A stretch of 7,316 nucleotides of DNA from UBA1367 sp040268355. GTDB taxonomy: Bacteria; Actinomycetota; Coriobacteriia; Coriobacteriales; Atopobiaceae. The position numbers were made by a program, and so were the translations under genes. A model generated the notes under the pieces. It saw nothing but the letters and a program-made list of their open reading frames with translations, ran no database searches and was not told where the DNA came from. Below, piece by piece: positions 7,231 to 7,316 of the stretch. Within the stretch, counting starts at the first letter, position 1. Each line of letters starts with the position of its first letter. The stretch is taken from NCBI GenBank assembly GCA_040268355.1, contig JAWRIT010000104.1, positions 1-7,316 on the forward strand, written 5' to 3'.

Positions 7231-7316
7231 GGGTCGTCAGCCACAGAGGCCGCATGTCCCTTGGGCCACGGCGCCGCAGGCCACAGGTCATGAGCACACG
7301 ACGCGGCCCCTGCCCC
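7231..7316. other. Right-edge non-coding sequence
   Basis: These 86 bases follow the ATPase stop codon. They are GC-rich with several overlapping GGCC/GGCGCC self-complementary stretches, but I see no hairpin followed by a T-run, so no intrinsic terminator is called. An ATG at 7290 stays open to the window end for nine codons, but its ribosome binding site is poor. On the minus strand a 16-codon open stretch ends with a TGA at 7239-7237 and is cysteine-rich. Neither is enough to call a gene. Confidence 0.5.

Noticed and set aside
7290..7316. ATG opening a plus-strand frame to the window end
   Set aside because: Only nine codons are visible and no good Shine-Dalgarno is present at normal spacing, so a new gene cannot be supported.

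Overview
This 7.3-kb window comes from a high-GC, densely coding bacterial chromosome. The combined evidence points to an actinobacterium, most likely the Coriobacteriia (Olsenella/Atopobium/Collinsella-like). The pointers are strong G/C preference at third codon positions, GTG start usage, a GH13-GH77 fusion enzyme and an actinobacterial-type NPFTPTFG ATPase. The assignment is inference from protein style; no rRNA or marker gene is present.

Layout. Two minus-strand genes fill 57-5907. The promoter-proximal one (2464-5907) encodes a large cytoplasmic fusion enzyme: a neopullulanase/cyclomaltodextrinase-like GH13 half joined to a MalQ-like 4-alpha-glucanotransferase (GH77) half, each with its full catalytic triad. 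Four bases after its stop codon, a second minus-strand gene (57-2459) begins. It encodes an 800-residue protein with an unrecognised N-terminal region followed by two GT2-type glycosyltransferase domains. The first GT domain has lost most recognisable catalytic and nucleotide-binding residues, while the second is close to consensus. A Shine-Dalgarno-like stretch and ATG at the left edge (13 to 1) may be the start of a third gene in the same direction.

A divergent intergenic region (5908-6096) carries candidate promoters for both directions and two short palindromes. On its right, a plus-strand gene (6097-7230) encodes a 377-residue AAA/ORC-like ATPase with a C-terminal winged-helix-like segment. 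The last 86 bases hold no convincing gene.

How the genes may work together. The fusion enzyme should process maltodextrin or glycogen-derived oligosaccharides by hydrolysis and by glucan transfer. The glycosyltransferase looks like a cell-surface polysaccharide (rhamnan/teichoic-type) enzyme. Their 4-bp spacing implies co-transcription and probably translational coupling, but a metabolic link between them is inference. The ATPase is divergent and its role is unknown. No RNA genes, CRISPR arrays, insertion sequences or obvious mobile elements were seen.
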